32,860 bases of DNA from Oscillospiraceae bacterium (GTDB lineage Bacteria; Bacillota_A; Clostridia; Oscillospirales; CAG-272): assembly GCA_015063445.1 (NCBI GenBank), contig SVUD01000021.1, positions 1 through 32,860 of the forward strand, given 5' to 3'. A model generated the notes under the pieces. That model worked only from the letters and a program-made list of their open reading frames with translations, ran no database searches and was not told where the DNA came from. This document shows positions 14,556 through 22,939 of this stretch, one piece after another. The first letter of the stretch is position 1. Each line of letters opens with the position of its first letter. A program made the position numbers and the translations under genes.

Positions 14556-17500
14556 ATGAGAAAAACCAAAATTTTCACACTGCTTGTTATCGCTCTTTTG
14601 CTTGCGGTAAGCGCTTTTGGCGTAACGTCGTTTGCGGCGATAAGCGATTCAAGCTTCATAGCGTCTCCCGAGAAAAGCTTGGTAAAGGGAGTTGACTATG
14701 AGTACTCGTTCGCCGTTCTCGGCGATACTCAATGTATAAGCCTTGCCGACGCTAAAAACGGCACAGCGTATACAAAGCAAATGTTCAATTGGATAAAGGA
14801 CAACAAGGAAAGCAAAAACATTCAATACGTGCTTGGACTTGGAGATATTACAAATACATATAAGTCGAGCGATACGTATTACAACGCCGAGTGGAACGTC
14901 GCGAAGAGCTCCTACGCGATTCTCGAAGAGGCGGGAATACCCTATTCTCTTGTAAGAGGAAATCACGATATTTCATCGGGTATGAATAACGCCTTCGGTC
15001 TTGGCTCGGATTATTATGCTTCCGTTATGAAGCTATCCGAAGAATTTGATAGCAGCGAAAGATCTATGGGAGGATTTTTCTACGAGTATTATAACGAGAG
15101 CACAGGCGCTTTCAAAATCGAGAATTCTTACAGAAAGCTTAACGTAGGCGAAGAAAACTGGATGATAGTTACTCTCGATTGGGCTCCTTCAGAGGAGGTG
15201 CTTGAATGGCTCGGCGTCATTCTTGAAGAGAACTATGATTACAAAACCATTATCACGCTTCATCAATTTCTCCAGAAGGACGGCGCTATAATCGACGATC
15301 CCGAGGGAACTCTTCCTCACGAAAATATCGGCAGCGCAAGCTGGGGAGAGGTAACGACGGGCGGTACCGTTCATCCGAGAGTTCTTTGGAATGAGGTTCT
15401 CAGAAAGCACGCTAACGTTGAAATGATTCTTTCGGGTCACGTGCCTGTTGACGATATCGTAAGAACGCAGTATATGGGTGACAACGGAAATACGGTTACG
15501 TGTATGCTTATAGATCCTCAGGATATGGACGAGGCTCTTTCGGCTCCTCTCGGAATGGTCGCTATGTTCTATTTCTCCGCGGACGGAGAGGTTGTTCACG
15601 TTGAATATATCTCTACCGTGAGAGATACCGACGGCGATGCGTCGACAAACGCTTACAGAGGGGCAAAAAACCAGTTCTCAATAAATCTTGAATATGAGGA
15701 CGGCTGGGTTGAAACAAAATACGGATACGTTCCTAAGGTTGATTACGAAAACGAAACCTTCCTCGCTTTCCTCGATGATGACGGAGATCCTGATACGGAA
15801 AGCGTTTATCTCGGCTCGTATGACCGCTGGGTAAACGACGCGGCTGACGACGGTGTTGTTCCGATGGTAAGAACCCAGTTCACTCTCGGCGGGGCTGAAA
15901 TAAGACAAAAGAAAACCCTCTCCGTGCTTGCCATGAAGGATTACGACGCGGCTGACGACGGAAAATACCAAATGCTTGGAGACGTATGCGGAACGTTCAA
16001 GCTTGACCTCAACGGAAAAACGTTCAAAAACGGAAAATATCCAATTTTTGCCGCTTATGCCAGAACTGCATACAAAACCAATACGTTTGAAATTGTTAAC
16101 GGAAACGTAAATATAGCCGGAGCTGGCGGAGTTGCCGCCCTTCAGACAAGCAACGAAAAGGGCAACGGCGGCGCTATCGGAATGAGGTTTGAAAATCTCA
16201 ACGTTTCGTACGTAAGCGGAGGAACGGCATCCGCGATTGTTACCACGTATGCCGGAAACGCCTTGTATAACTCAACGTCAAGCGTTTACGTTAAGGATTG
16301 TTCGATAGACCTTTACAGCAACGCGCCTTCATCCGTAACGCTCTTTAACCTTGCGGATACCCACGAAAATCACGACGCGAGCGTTATAATTGACGGCGGA
16401 AAAATAACGATTGGCTCGGAGAGCGCCGCAAGACTTTATACGCTTGCCGATGGTGACAGCGTTGCTTTTGACGCGAGCAGCGGATACACAAAGCTCGTAA
16501 TGCCGGCAAGCGCTGCCGCTCCCACGCAGATTCATAGTAATACCGACGGTATGCGCGTTGCGTTTGCGAAGGAATCGAGCGACGGAGAGTTCACAACGTA
16601 CGCTCTTGAAAAATACAACGTTCCCGAAGGCAGTCTCGGCGTTATTAACGTATGGCTTATCGCCGGGCAATCAAACGCGTCGGGCTACGCTATTGACGTT
16701 CCCACCGATGCGGCAACAGACCCGAGATTTAAGGAAGGATTTGAAAACGTTCTTTATTACGGCTCGGCTGATGATAACAGCGTATCCACCTTCCTACCGA
16801 CGAAAATAGGCTTCGGAAAATCCGCCTCCGCGAGCGGCGCCGAGATAGGCATTGCGTCAATGCTTGACGGAAGCGGAAGCATGAATGCTGTCATCAAACT
16901 CGGAAGAGGCTCGTCGTATCTATATCCCGACACCTCGAATAACGTTTCACAAACCTACGGTACTTGGACGTCTCCCACTTATATGAAGGATAACGGGATA
17001 AGCGCCGAGGGAACTAACTTTGGTAAGCTTTATAACGATTTTATACAAACCGTAGCGAGTGGAATCGCGATTCTTGAGGCAAGCGGCTATACGCCCGTTA
17101 TCCGCGGTATGTGGTGGATGCAGGGCGAGGCTGAAATGTGGAGAGAAAATCTCGCTATGGAGTATGAAGAGCTTCTTACCGCCCTCATTAAAGACGTAAG
17201 AAGCGACCTTTCCGAAATAAGCGGCAGCGATCTTTCCTCTATGCCGTTCGTTTTCGGAATAGCGGCGTCCAATAAGGCAAAGGATGAAGCCGGAAATTAC
17301 CTTTATGATCAACCTCCGTACGACGCAAGGGTAGCAGAGGCTCAGAGAAGCGTGGCAAGTAAGGTTGCTAACACGGCATACATCGAAACTCAGGACCTTG
17401 CCCGCAGAGACCAGTGGCATTTTGTCGCTGACGGTCAGCAGTATCTCGGAGAGCAGTTCGTTCTTAAGGTAAACGCCCTTGAAGGTAAATTCGGAGTTAC

Positions 17501-20500
17501 GGTTGAGGGTGATGCCGTGTCAATGAGCGGCGGCGGCTCGTTTGCCTCGGGAGAGAGCGTTACGGTAACCATAACCGCAGCCGACGGATTTGTTATTGAC
17601 AGGATTACGTATACGTCCGGGTCAGACGAGCCTATCGAGATCACTCTCGATGAAAACGGTTCGTATACGTTTATTATGCCCGAGAAAAACGTGGTATTTA
17701 CGGTTGAGTCTCACGACGAGGGAATGGTACAATCAAAGTACGGAAGCATACCTTCTAAATTTGCGGATGCTTCGGCATATCCCTTTGCGGTATTTAAAAA
17801 CGGAGAATTCTATAACGCATATTCAACCTGGAATGACGTTCTCAGGGCGGGCGCAAGTATTCTCACATCAGCATCTCCCGATGCAATCCTTCTTTTAAGG
17901 CGCGATTATTCCACGGATGAGGATTCGGAGAGTCTACAGGATCTTTATACCATGGAAGGAAATCTTACGGTAGATCTTGATACCCATACTCTTACCAGAG
18001 GTAAATATCATCTGTTCCAGATTATGGCGAAAAAGACGACCGCAAAGACAAGAAGCACGAATATCAAGCTTATAAACGGAGTAGTTGAAACACAGGGAAG
18101 CACCCCGTTTGTAATCAATACGAGAGCGGGCGCTCTTGAGGATCACTTCTTCTTCGAATTTGACGGTGTTACCTTCGTCTACGCAAGCGGCTCAACTGTC
18201 GCTAATATGGTTATGGTAACGTACACGGGCGGAAGCGTTGAAACTAAGGTTACGGCGACGTTTAAAAACTGTACGTTTGATTTAACCAACGCACCCGCTT
18301 CCTTTACACTGTTCAATCTTAAAGAGGCAAGCGGCTCGTCGAAGACCGCTGACGTGACGGTTAAAAACTCCGTGTTTAAGGCTTCGACCTTAGACGGAGT
18401 CACAATGTTTGCGGCGGTGGGTAACGACAGCTTCACGCTTGGTGAAAACGTTAAGTTCAGATTATCCTCAAGCTATGACGTGGCAAACGTCTTGTTAAGC
18501 GATACTACCGGCAAGACTTATTCTCTCAAGGCGGCAGGTGAAATAGAAGGCGATAAGCTTTATACGCTCCATGAGGGCGCGTACGAGCCCGATTCAACTC
18601 CCGATGGAGAGATACCCGAAGAATACGCAGACGCAAACGCTTATCCTTTCGTTGTCTTCGATCAAAACGGAAAATTTATGTTTGCGTATCAAAAGTGGGA
18701 TCAATTCCTTGCGGCAGGCTCGAAAATTCTTACCTCAACCAACAAAAAAGCAACTCTCGTGGTAAGACGTGATTATAACACGAGCGAAAATGGTTCTTCC
18801 TCGCAGAACTGGTATACGTTCTCGGGCAGCATTGATATTGATCTTGGCGAAAACACTCTGACCATAGACGCAAAGAGCCACCTGTTCCAGCTTATAAACA
18901 AATGTGTAGCTGATACCGTAACTAATATAAAGATTTATAATGGCTCGATAGTTACATACAAGAATTATACTCCCTTTGTCATAAACGGACACACTTCTTC
19001 AACCGCAAATTACACCGTTAACCTGATTTGCGAAAACGTTAAATTTATTTATCACGCGTCCTCCACCGTTAAGAAGCTCGTTCTCGATACCTTCTCTTCG
19101 GGAACAACCGAGTCCAATCTTAACGCGGAATTCAACGATTGTACGTTTGATATGTCCGCTACGACGGGCGATTGGGTTATCTTTAACGCTAAAGAGAGCA
19201 GCGGAACCGAAAAGAAGGCGACTATCAGAATTAACGGCGGCGTGATTAAGGCTAATGCTTTTGTACAGAAAAATGTGTATTCATTCGCTTCCGGAGACAG
19301 TATATCCTTCGGCAAGGGAGCAAATGGCGAATATCTAAGACTCGTGATGCCTATCGGCTCAACCGTGCCTACGCCCACAGAGTTTTATAATGCTGATGGA
19401 ATTAACACGTACTTCCACTTGTACGAGACAACCGAGACAGAGGTCACTTACGTTCTCAGCGCTTGCAAAAACGGAGAAAAGACTCACGTCTGCGCTTGCG
19501 GAACTGTTGTAAGTGAATGTGAGGACGATGACAAGAACCACAACTGTGACGTGTGTGACGAGAAGCTCAGCGAGTGCAAGGATGAAAACAACGATCACAA
19601 TTGTGACGTCTGCGGAGCAAAGCTTACTGATTGCAAGAACGAGAACGGTGACCACGTATGCGATATCTGCGGAGCAAAGCTCAGTGATTGTAAGGATGAG
19701 AGCGGCGACCATACGTGTGACGTTTGCGGTACAAAAATAAGCGAATGTGCCGACGATAACAACGACCATAATTGCGACGTTTGCGGAGCGAAGCTTAGCG
19801 AGTGCAAGGATGAAAACAACGATCATAACTGCGATATCTGCGGCACAAAACTCAGCAAATGCAAGAATGAGGACGGCAATCACACCTGTGACATCTGCGG
19901 AGCGAAGCTTAGCGAATGCGGCGACGAGAATAATGACCACGCTTGCGACGTTTGCGGAGCAAAGCTCAGTGATTGTAAGGATGAGAGCGACGACCATACG
20001 TGTGACGTTTGCGGTACAAAAATAAGCGAATGCGCCGACAATAACAACGACCATAATTGCGACGTTTGCGGAGCAAAGCTTACGGACTGCAAGAACGAAG
20101 ATGGCGATCACACCTGTGACATCTGCGGAGTAAAGCTTAGCGAATGCGGCGACGAGAATAATGACCACGCTTGCGACGTTTGCGGAGCAAAGCTTACGGA
20201 CTGCAAGGACGAAGATGGCAATCACACCTGTGACATCTGTGGAGCGAAGCTTAGCGATTGCAAGGATGAGGACGGCGACCATGCGTGTGATGCTTGCGGT
20301 GTGAATCTCAGCGAGTGTATCGATGAGAACAATGATCATTATTGTGATACTTGCGACACAAAGTGCAGCGAGTGTAATGATACGGATAACGACCATAATT
20401 GTGACATTTGTAAACAAAAGCTCACAGAATGCGTGGATAACAGTGAAGATAATGCCTGTGACATTTGCGGTAAAGTTATGAACGAAGACGTCGAAGGCGA

Positions 20501-20663
20501 TGATATCGACAATGAGAAAAATGACGAGAACGATACGACTCCCAACGATGAAAGCGTCAAGACAGAGGAAAAGCCTAAGAGCTTCTTTGATAAAATACTT
20601 GAATTCTTCAAGAATCTTATTGAAAAAATAAAAGAAATAATTGGACTTAAAAAGGACGAATAA
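14556..20663 (+). CDS. Giant secreted modular protein: calcineurin-like phosphoesterase + sialate O-acetylesterase-like + Cys-rich repeats
   Basis: 2035 residues. The ATG at 14556 follows AAAAAGGAG and opens a signal peptide cleaved after about residue 27 (SFA). Residues ~50-310: metallophosphoesterase with GDTQ (56-59), GDIT (96-99), GNHD (135-138) and GHV (294-296). Residues ~386-690: beta-rich module. Residues ~698-970: SGNH/CE6-type esterase with GQSN (nucleophile Ser 706), WMQGEAE and DQWHF (His 955). Residues ~980-1060: InlB-like bacterial repeat ending in a MPEKNVVFT pattern. Residues ~1061-1345 and ~1352-1640: two further copies of the beta-rich module (KYGSIP.., YADANAYPFVVF), probably helical beta folds. 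Residues 1655-1977: seventeen 19-residue Cys repeats. The last ~25 residues form an amphipathic Phe/Ile/Lys helix. There is no LPxTG anchor. Probably extracellular glycan or phosphoester processing. Confidence 0.85.
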   Translation: MRKTKIFTLLVIALLLAVSAFGVTSFAAISDSSFIASPEKSLVKGVDYEYSFAVLGDTQCISLADAKNGTAYTKQMFNWIKDNKESKNIQYVLGLGDITNTYKSSDTYYNAEWNVAKSSYAILEEAGIPYSLVRGNHDISSGMNNAFGLGSDYYASVMKLSEEFDSSERSMGGFFYEYYNESTGAFKIENSYRKLNVGEENWMIVTLDWAPSEEVLEWLGVILEENYDYKTIITLHQFLQKDGAIIDDPEGTLPHENIGSASWGEVTTGGTVHPRVLWNEVLRKHANVEMILSGHVPVDDIVRTQYMGDNGNTVTCMLIDPQDMDEALSAPLGMVAMFYFSADGEVVHVEYISTVRDTDGDASTNAYRGAKNQFSINLEYEDGWVETKYGYVPKVDYENETFLAFLDDDGDPDTESVYLGSYDRWVNDAADDGVVPMVRTQFTLGGAEIRQKKTLSVLAMKDYDAADDGKYQMLGDVCGTFKLDLNGKTFKNGKYPIFAAYARTAYKTNTFEIVNGNVNIAGAGGVAALQTSNEKGNGGAIGMRFENLNVSYVSGGTASAIVTTYAGNALYNSTSSVYVKDCSIDLYSNAPSSVTLFNLADTHENHDASVIIDGGKITIGSESAARLYTLADGDSVAFDASSGYTKLVMPASAAAPTQIHSNTDGMRVAFAKESSDGEFTTYALEKYNVPEGSLGVINVWLIAGQSNASGYAIDVPTDAATDPRFKEGFENVLYYGSADDNSVSTFLPTKIGFGKSASASGAEIGIASMLDGSGSMNAVIKLGRGSSYLYPDTSNNVSQTYGTWTSPTYMKDNGISAEGTNFGKLYNDFIQTVASGIAILEASGYTPVIRGMWWMQGEAEMWRENLAMEYEELLTALIKDVRSDLSEISGSDLSSMPFVFGIAASNKAKDEAGNYLYDQPPYDARVAEAQRSVASKVANTAYIETQDLARRDQWHFVADGQQYLGEQFVLKVNALEGKFGVTVEGDAVSMSGGGSFASGESVTVTITAADGFVIDRITYTSGSDEPIEITLDENGSYTFIMPEKNVVFTVESHDEGMVQSKYGSIPSKFADASAYPFAVFKNGEFYNAYSTWNDVLRAGASILTSASPDAILLLRRDYSTDEDSESLQDLYTMEGNLTVDLDTHTLTRGKYHLFQIMAKKTTAKTRSTNIKLINGVVETQGSTPFVINTRAGALEDHFFFEFDGVTFVYASGSTVANMVMVTYTGGSVETKVTATFKNCTFDLTNAPASFTLFNLKEASGSSKTADVTVKNSVFKASTLDGVTMFAAVGNDSFTLGENVKFRLSSSYDVANVLLSDTTGKTYSLKAAGEIEGDKLYTLHEGAYEPDSTPDGEIPEEYADANAYPFVVFDQNGKFMFAYQKWDQFLAAGSKILTSTNKKATLVVRRDYNTSENGSSSQNWYTFSGSIDIDLGENTLTIDAKSHLFQLINKCVADTVTNIKIYNGSIVTYKNYTPFVINGHTSSTANYTVNLICENVKFIYHASSTVKKLVLDTFSSGTTESNLNAEFNDCTFDMSATTGDWVIFNAKESSGTEKKATIRINGGVIKANAFVQKNVYSFASGDSISFGKGANGEYLRLVMPIGSTVPTPTEFYNADGINTYFHLYETTETEVTYVLSACKNGEKTHVCACGTVVSECEDDDKNHNCDVCDEKLSECKDENNDHNCDVCGAKLTDCKNENGDHVCDICGAKLSDCKDESGDHTCDVCGTKISECADDNNDHNCDVCGAKLSECKDENNDHNCDICGTKLSKCKNEDGNHTCDICGAKLSECGDENNDHACDVCGAKLSDCKDESDDHTCDVCGTKISECADNNNDHNCDVCGAKLTDCKNEDGDHTCDICGVKLSECGDENNDHACDVCGAKLTDCKDEDGNHTCDICGAKLSDCKDEDGDHACDACGVNLSECIDENNDHYCDTCDTKCSECNDTDNDHNCDICKQKLTECVDNSEDNACDICGKVMNEDVEGDDIDNEKNDENDTTPNDESVKTEEKPKSFFDKILEFFKNLIEKIKEIIGLKKDE
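19518..20486 (+). repeat. Seventeen tandem 57-bp (19-residue) coding repeats
   Basis: Each unit encodes C-x8-C-x2-C-x6 with a consensus like CKDENNDHNCDVCGAKLSE. The D-x-N-x-D-H part resembles Ca2+ loops and the three cysteines could bind metal or form disulfides. Units 4-5 and 9-10 are almost identical in DNA (around 19680-19796 and 19965-20081), as are their flanks, indicating a duplication of a five-unit (285-bp) block. Unit 15 has an extra Cys and unit 17 has lost the His. The minus strand across it is also open (19359-20417), an artefact of the repeat. Confidence 0.9.
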
Positions 20664-20693
20664 TTACAGGCGGCAGCTTCCTTATAAAAAACA

Positions 20694-20770
20694 GCGTCGC
20701 AGGACGGTAAGACGGCTGCGACGCTTATGAGCAACAAAAAGAGTGAGAAAAAACTCACTCTTTTTGCTTT
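20694..20770. terminator. Terminator pair between convergent genes
   Basis: First hairpin GCGTCGCA (20694-20701) with TGCGACGC (20717-20724). The second is a perfect 12-bp stem AAAAAGAGTGAG (20736-20747) with CTCACTCTTTTT (20754-20765), loop of six A. T-rich on both strands, so it can serve both the giant gene and the GltS-like gene. Confidence 0.85.
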
Positions 20771-20847
20771 TTATTTAATTTTTAGCTTTTTGTTTGTTGA
20801 TTATTGTTTCAAAGGATCTGTGAAAAAAGATGCTTAAAACGTTATAT

Positions 20848-22284
20848 CTACACGTCGTCCTTCCATTCGACAACGGGTTTATCCTTGAACTTCTTCTTAA
20901 AGAGCCTTCTTCGGAATAGGAATACCGTGTAAACCGCCCACAGAACGAAGAATATCGCAAACGCGATTATAGCGTTCGTGAACGATTTGCCAGCAAATCC
21001 AAGCAAGAGAAGAAGGGGAGCTATCATAACCATAGCGGGGAAGTTTGAAAGAATGTAGAGGCTTGAGGTGGGAGTACGGAGACTCGGGTCGATCTGTTTC
21101 ATAAGAATCATACCGTTCGAAGCGGTTCCCGTGAGTGTTCCGTAGCTCATAAGGAAGAATTCGTGCTCAAAGCCCTTGAAGCATTCCTTTGCTACAAATC
21201 TTATATATACGTAGGTAATTATAGCGCCGACAACACTGAGTATTACGATAGGTAAGATATAATTCTTTATATCGTTGATCTCAATAGCGGAAACGCCCGC
21301 AACTATCATAAGGTCGAATGCGAATCCTGAAATGCGGTCCATCTGATAGTTGTTGATGTAATTACGGTGCATGAGCTCGGTCTTTCTTAAATACTTGACC
21401 ACAACCTTTATAAGCATAGCGGCAAGCGATGCCCAAAGGAAGTTGAAGCCCCACGCAATGCTGTTTGTAAAGTCGGAAATAACGCCGAGAAGACACATAA
21501 ATCCAAAGGAAATAGCGTAAGCGAGAGCCACAAAGCCCATCTGCAAGGTGAATTTATCTACCGATTCGTTATCGGGAATCTCATAAAGCTCCTGTCTGTC
21601 CTTCTCCGATTCTTCGGTAGGAATATTATCACGAACTATAAGAGTTCCGCGCTTTTTGTAAATATTTATGTACAAAATACCAAATACAGACGAAACGACA
21701 AAGCCTATTGAAGCAAGTGAGAGTCCAAAGCTTCCGTGACCCGCAAACTGAGTTGCGGGGACGTTTGTATAGTTGATATCCCAGCTGAGAGCGTTTCCGG
21801 GACCTTGACCGAAGCCTAAGGGAAGAATGAGACCGCATATGTAAGAAATAACGTTATCGCCATATCTTGTTAAAAGGAAAAGAATTATCGTGATACCAAG
21901 ACCGACAAACGCTTGAAGCATATACGTTCCGCCCTGGAGCGCGCCAAACTCGACTACCTGAGCCTTGTTTGTCTTGTGAGAGCTTTTTTCTGTTTTCAAC
22001 GTCATTGCCGCAAAGCCGATTGCTAAGCAGTGGTAGGTTATTACCTGCATTAATTGGTTATTAACGATAACAAAATCAAATTGCTTTGAAATAATATTGA
22101 CTAACAGGAGTAACGTACCGCCTAAAAGAGCCGAGGGCACAAGACCTTTTCTGAAAATAGCAATCTTGCGTCTCAGTATGTTACCGATGACGAGGAAAAT
22201 TAACAGAAGCCCGAGCTGAACCATAAAGGACCAAACGGGACCGTAATTTGACAAAGTAAAATTCCAGCTTAATTCGCCGTTCAT
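20848..22284 (-). CDS. Sodium/glutamate symporter-like transporter (GltS family)
   Basis: 478 residues with about ten to twelve membrane segments in two halves, each with a glycine-rich re-entrant stretch: GFGQGPGNALSW (residues ~158-169) and SYGTLTGTASNGMILM (residues ~379-394). This two-repeat layout with Gly-rich loops is typical of GltS (glutamate:Na+ symporters). It is longer than classical GltS (~400) through a central hydrophilic loop (residues ~210-245, rich in Glu/Asp/Arg). The ATG at 22284 follows CGGAGG, and a good promoter lies at 22317-22345. Monocistronic. Glutamate as substrate is inferred from the family only. Confidence 0.75.
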   Translation of the reverse strand: MNGELSWNFTLSNYGPVWSFMVQLGLLLIFLVIGNILRRKIAIFRKGLVPSALLGGTLLLLVNIISKQFDFVIVNNQLMQVITYHCLAIGFAAMTLKTEKSSHKTNKAQVVEFGALQGGTYMLQAFVGLGITIILFLLTRYGDNVISYICGLILPLGFGQGPGNALSWDINYTNVPATQFAGHGSFGLSLASIGFVVSSVFGILYINIYKKRGTLIVRDNIPTEESEKDRQELYEIPDNESVDKFTLQMGFVALAYAISFGFMCLLGVISDFTNSIAWGFNFLWASLAAMLIKVVVKYLRKTELMHRNYINNYQMDRISGFAFDLMIVAGVSAIEINDIKNYILPIVILSVVGAIITYVYIRFVAKECFKGFEHEFFLMSYGTLTGTASNGMILMKQIDPSLRTPTSSLYILSNFPAMVMIAPLLLLLGFAGKSFTNAIIAFAIFFVLWAVYTVFLFRRRLFKKKFKDKPVVEWKDDV

Positions 22285-22316
22285 AATTAGTACCTCCGTT
22301 TCAAAAAACTACCGTA

Positions 22317-22345
22317 ATTATATTACAAAAACATACAAAAGTCAA
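22317..22345 (-). promoter_or_regulatory. Sigma-A promoter for the GltS-like gene
   Basis: TTGACT (22340-22345), 17-base spacer, TATAAT (22317-22322) on the minus strand. Confidence 0.85.
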
Positions 22346-22479
22346 GTATTTTTACAAAATATGAAGGTTATGGTAATTTTCATACGCCGCAAACGCTCGG
22401 TCACACGGCGTAAAAATTGAGTCTTTTTTTGCTTAAGAGCCCGTTTTTATACCGAGAACCAAAGCCTTCTTACTTAGCT

Positions 22480-22875
22480 TTAACCTTGATTTTCCGGGTC
22501 GGTTTCGGGCTTTACGGGAACGTCGTCCGCCTCGTCCTTGAAGTCGGAGTCGTCAGAGCCGCCGTCGTCAATCTCAAATATAGCGGTGAAGGTCACGTCC
22601 TCTGTCACGGCTTTGTCCGAGCGCGTGGGATTTGAGTATCCGTCGTCCCAGCCTATAAATATCCAACCCTCGTCAGCTACTGCCGTAACCGAAGAGGTGT
22701 CGGAGCCATTTTTGACGGTCTGCTCGGCTTGTCCCAAAATGCTTCCTTCTCCGATAACTTCATACGTTACAACCGCAACGTTCTCGCCGCCCTCGTTGTC
22801 ATCGTCTTTTTTGTTACAAGAAACGGTAAACATAAGTGATAAACAGAGAAGAAGCGAAATAAGTATTCTTTTCAT
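22480..22875 (-). CDS. Small surface lipoprotein with one InlB-type repeat domain
   Basis: 131 residues. Signal peptide with lipobox FTVSC (Cys 20), an Asp/Glu-rich linker, one ~70-residue beta domain of the InlB B-repeat/bacterial-repeat type (GWIFIGWDDGYSNPTRSD, then VTFTAIFE) and an acidic, Pro-rich tail. The domain is usually involved in surface protein architecture; no catalytic motif is present. The ATG follows AAGGAG. It lies 64 bases after the glycerol-1-phosphate dehydrogenase gene on the same strand and may be co-transcribed. A related repeat is found inside the giant protein (residues ~980-1060). Confidence 0.78.
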   Translation of the reverse strand: MKRILISLLLCLSLMFTVSCNKKDDDNEGGENVAVVTYEVIGEGSILGQAEQTVKNGSDTSSVTAVADEGWIFIGWDDGYSNPTRSDKAVTEDVTFTAIFEIDDGGSDDSDFKDEADDVPVKPETDPENQG

Positions 22876-22939
22876 TCTTTATTCTCCTTGTTTGCTTATA
22901 AGTAAATATTAGTTTACAAATATCGGTGTTTTCAAATAA

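Noticed and set aside
19359..20417. 352-residue open frame on the minus strand
   Set aside because: It is the mirror of the 57-bp coding repeats. Its Val/Ile/Ala-rich sequence follows from antisense reading of Cys/Asp/His codons, and it has no ribosome site. The plus-strand frame continues a clear secreted protein.
19518..20486. CRISPR or non-coding satellite
   Set aside because: The 57-bp periodicity is an exact multiple of codons, and the frame is open throughout and joined to a secreted protein.
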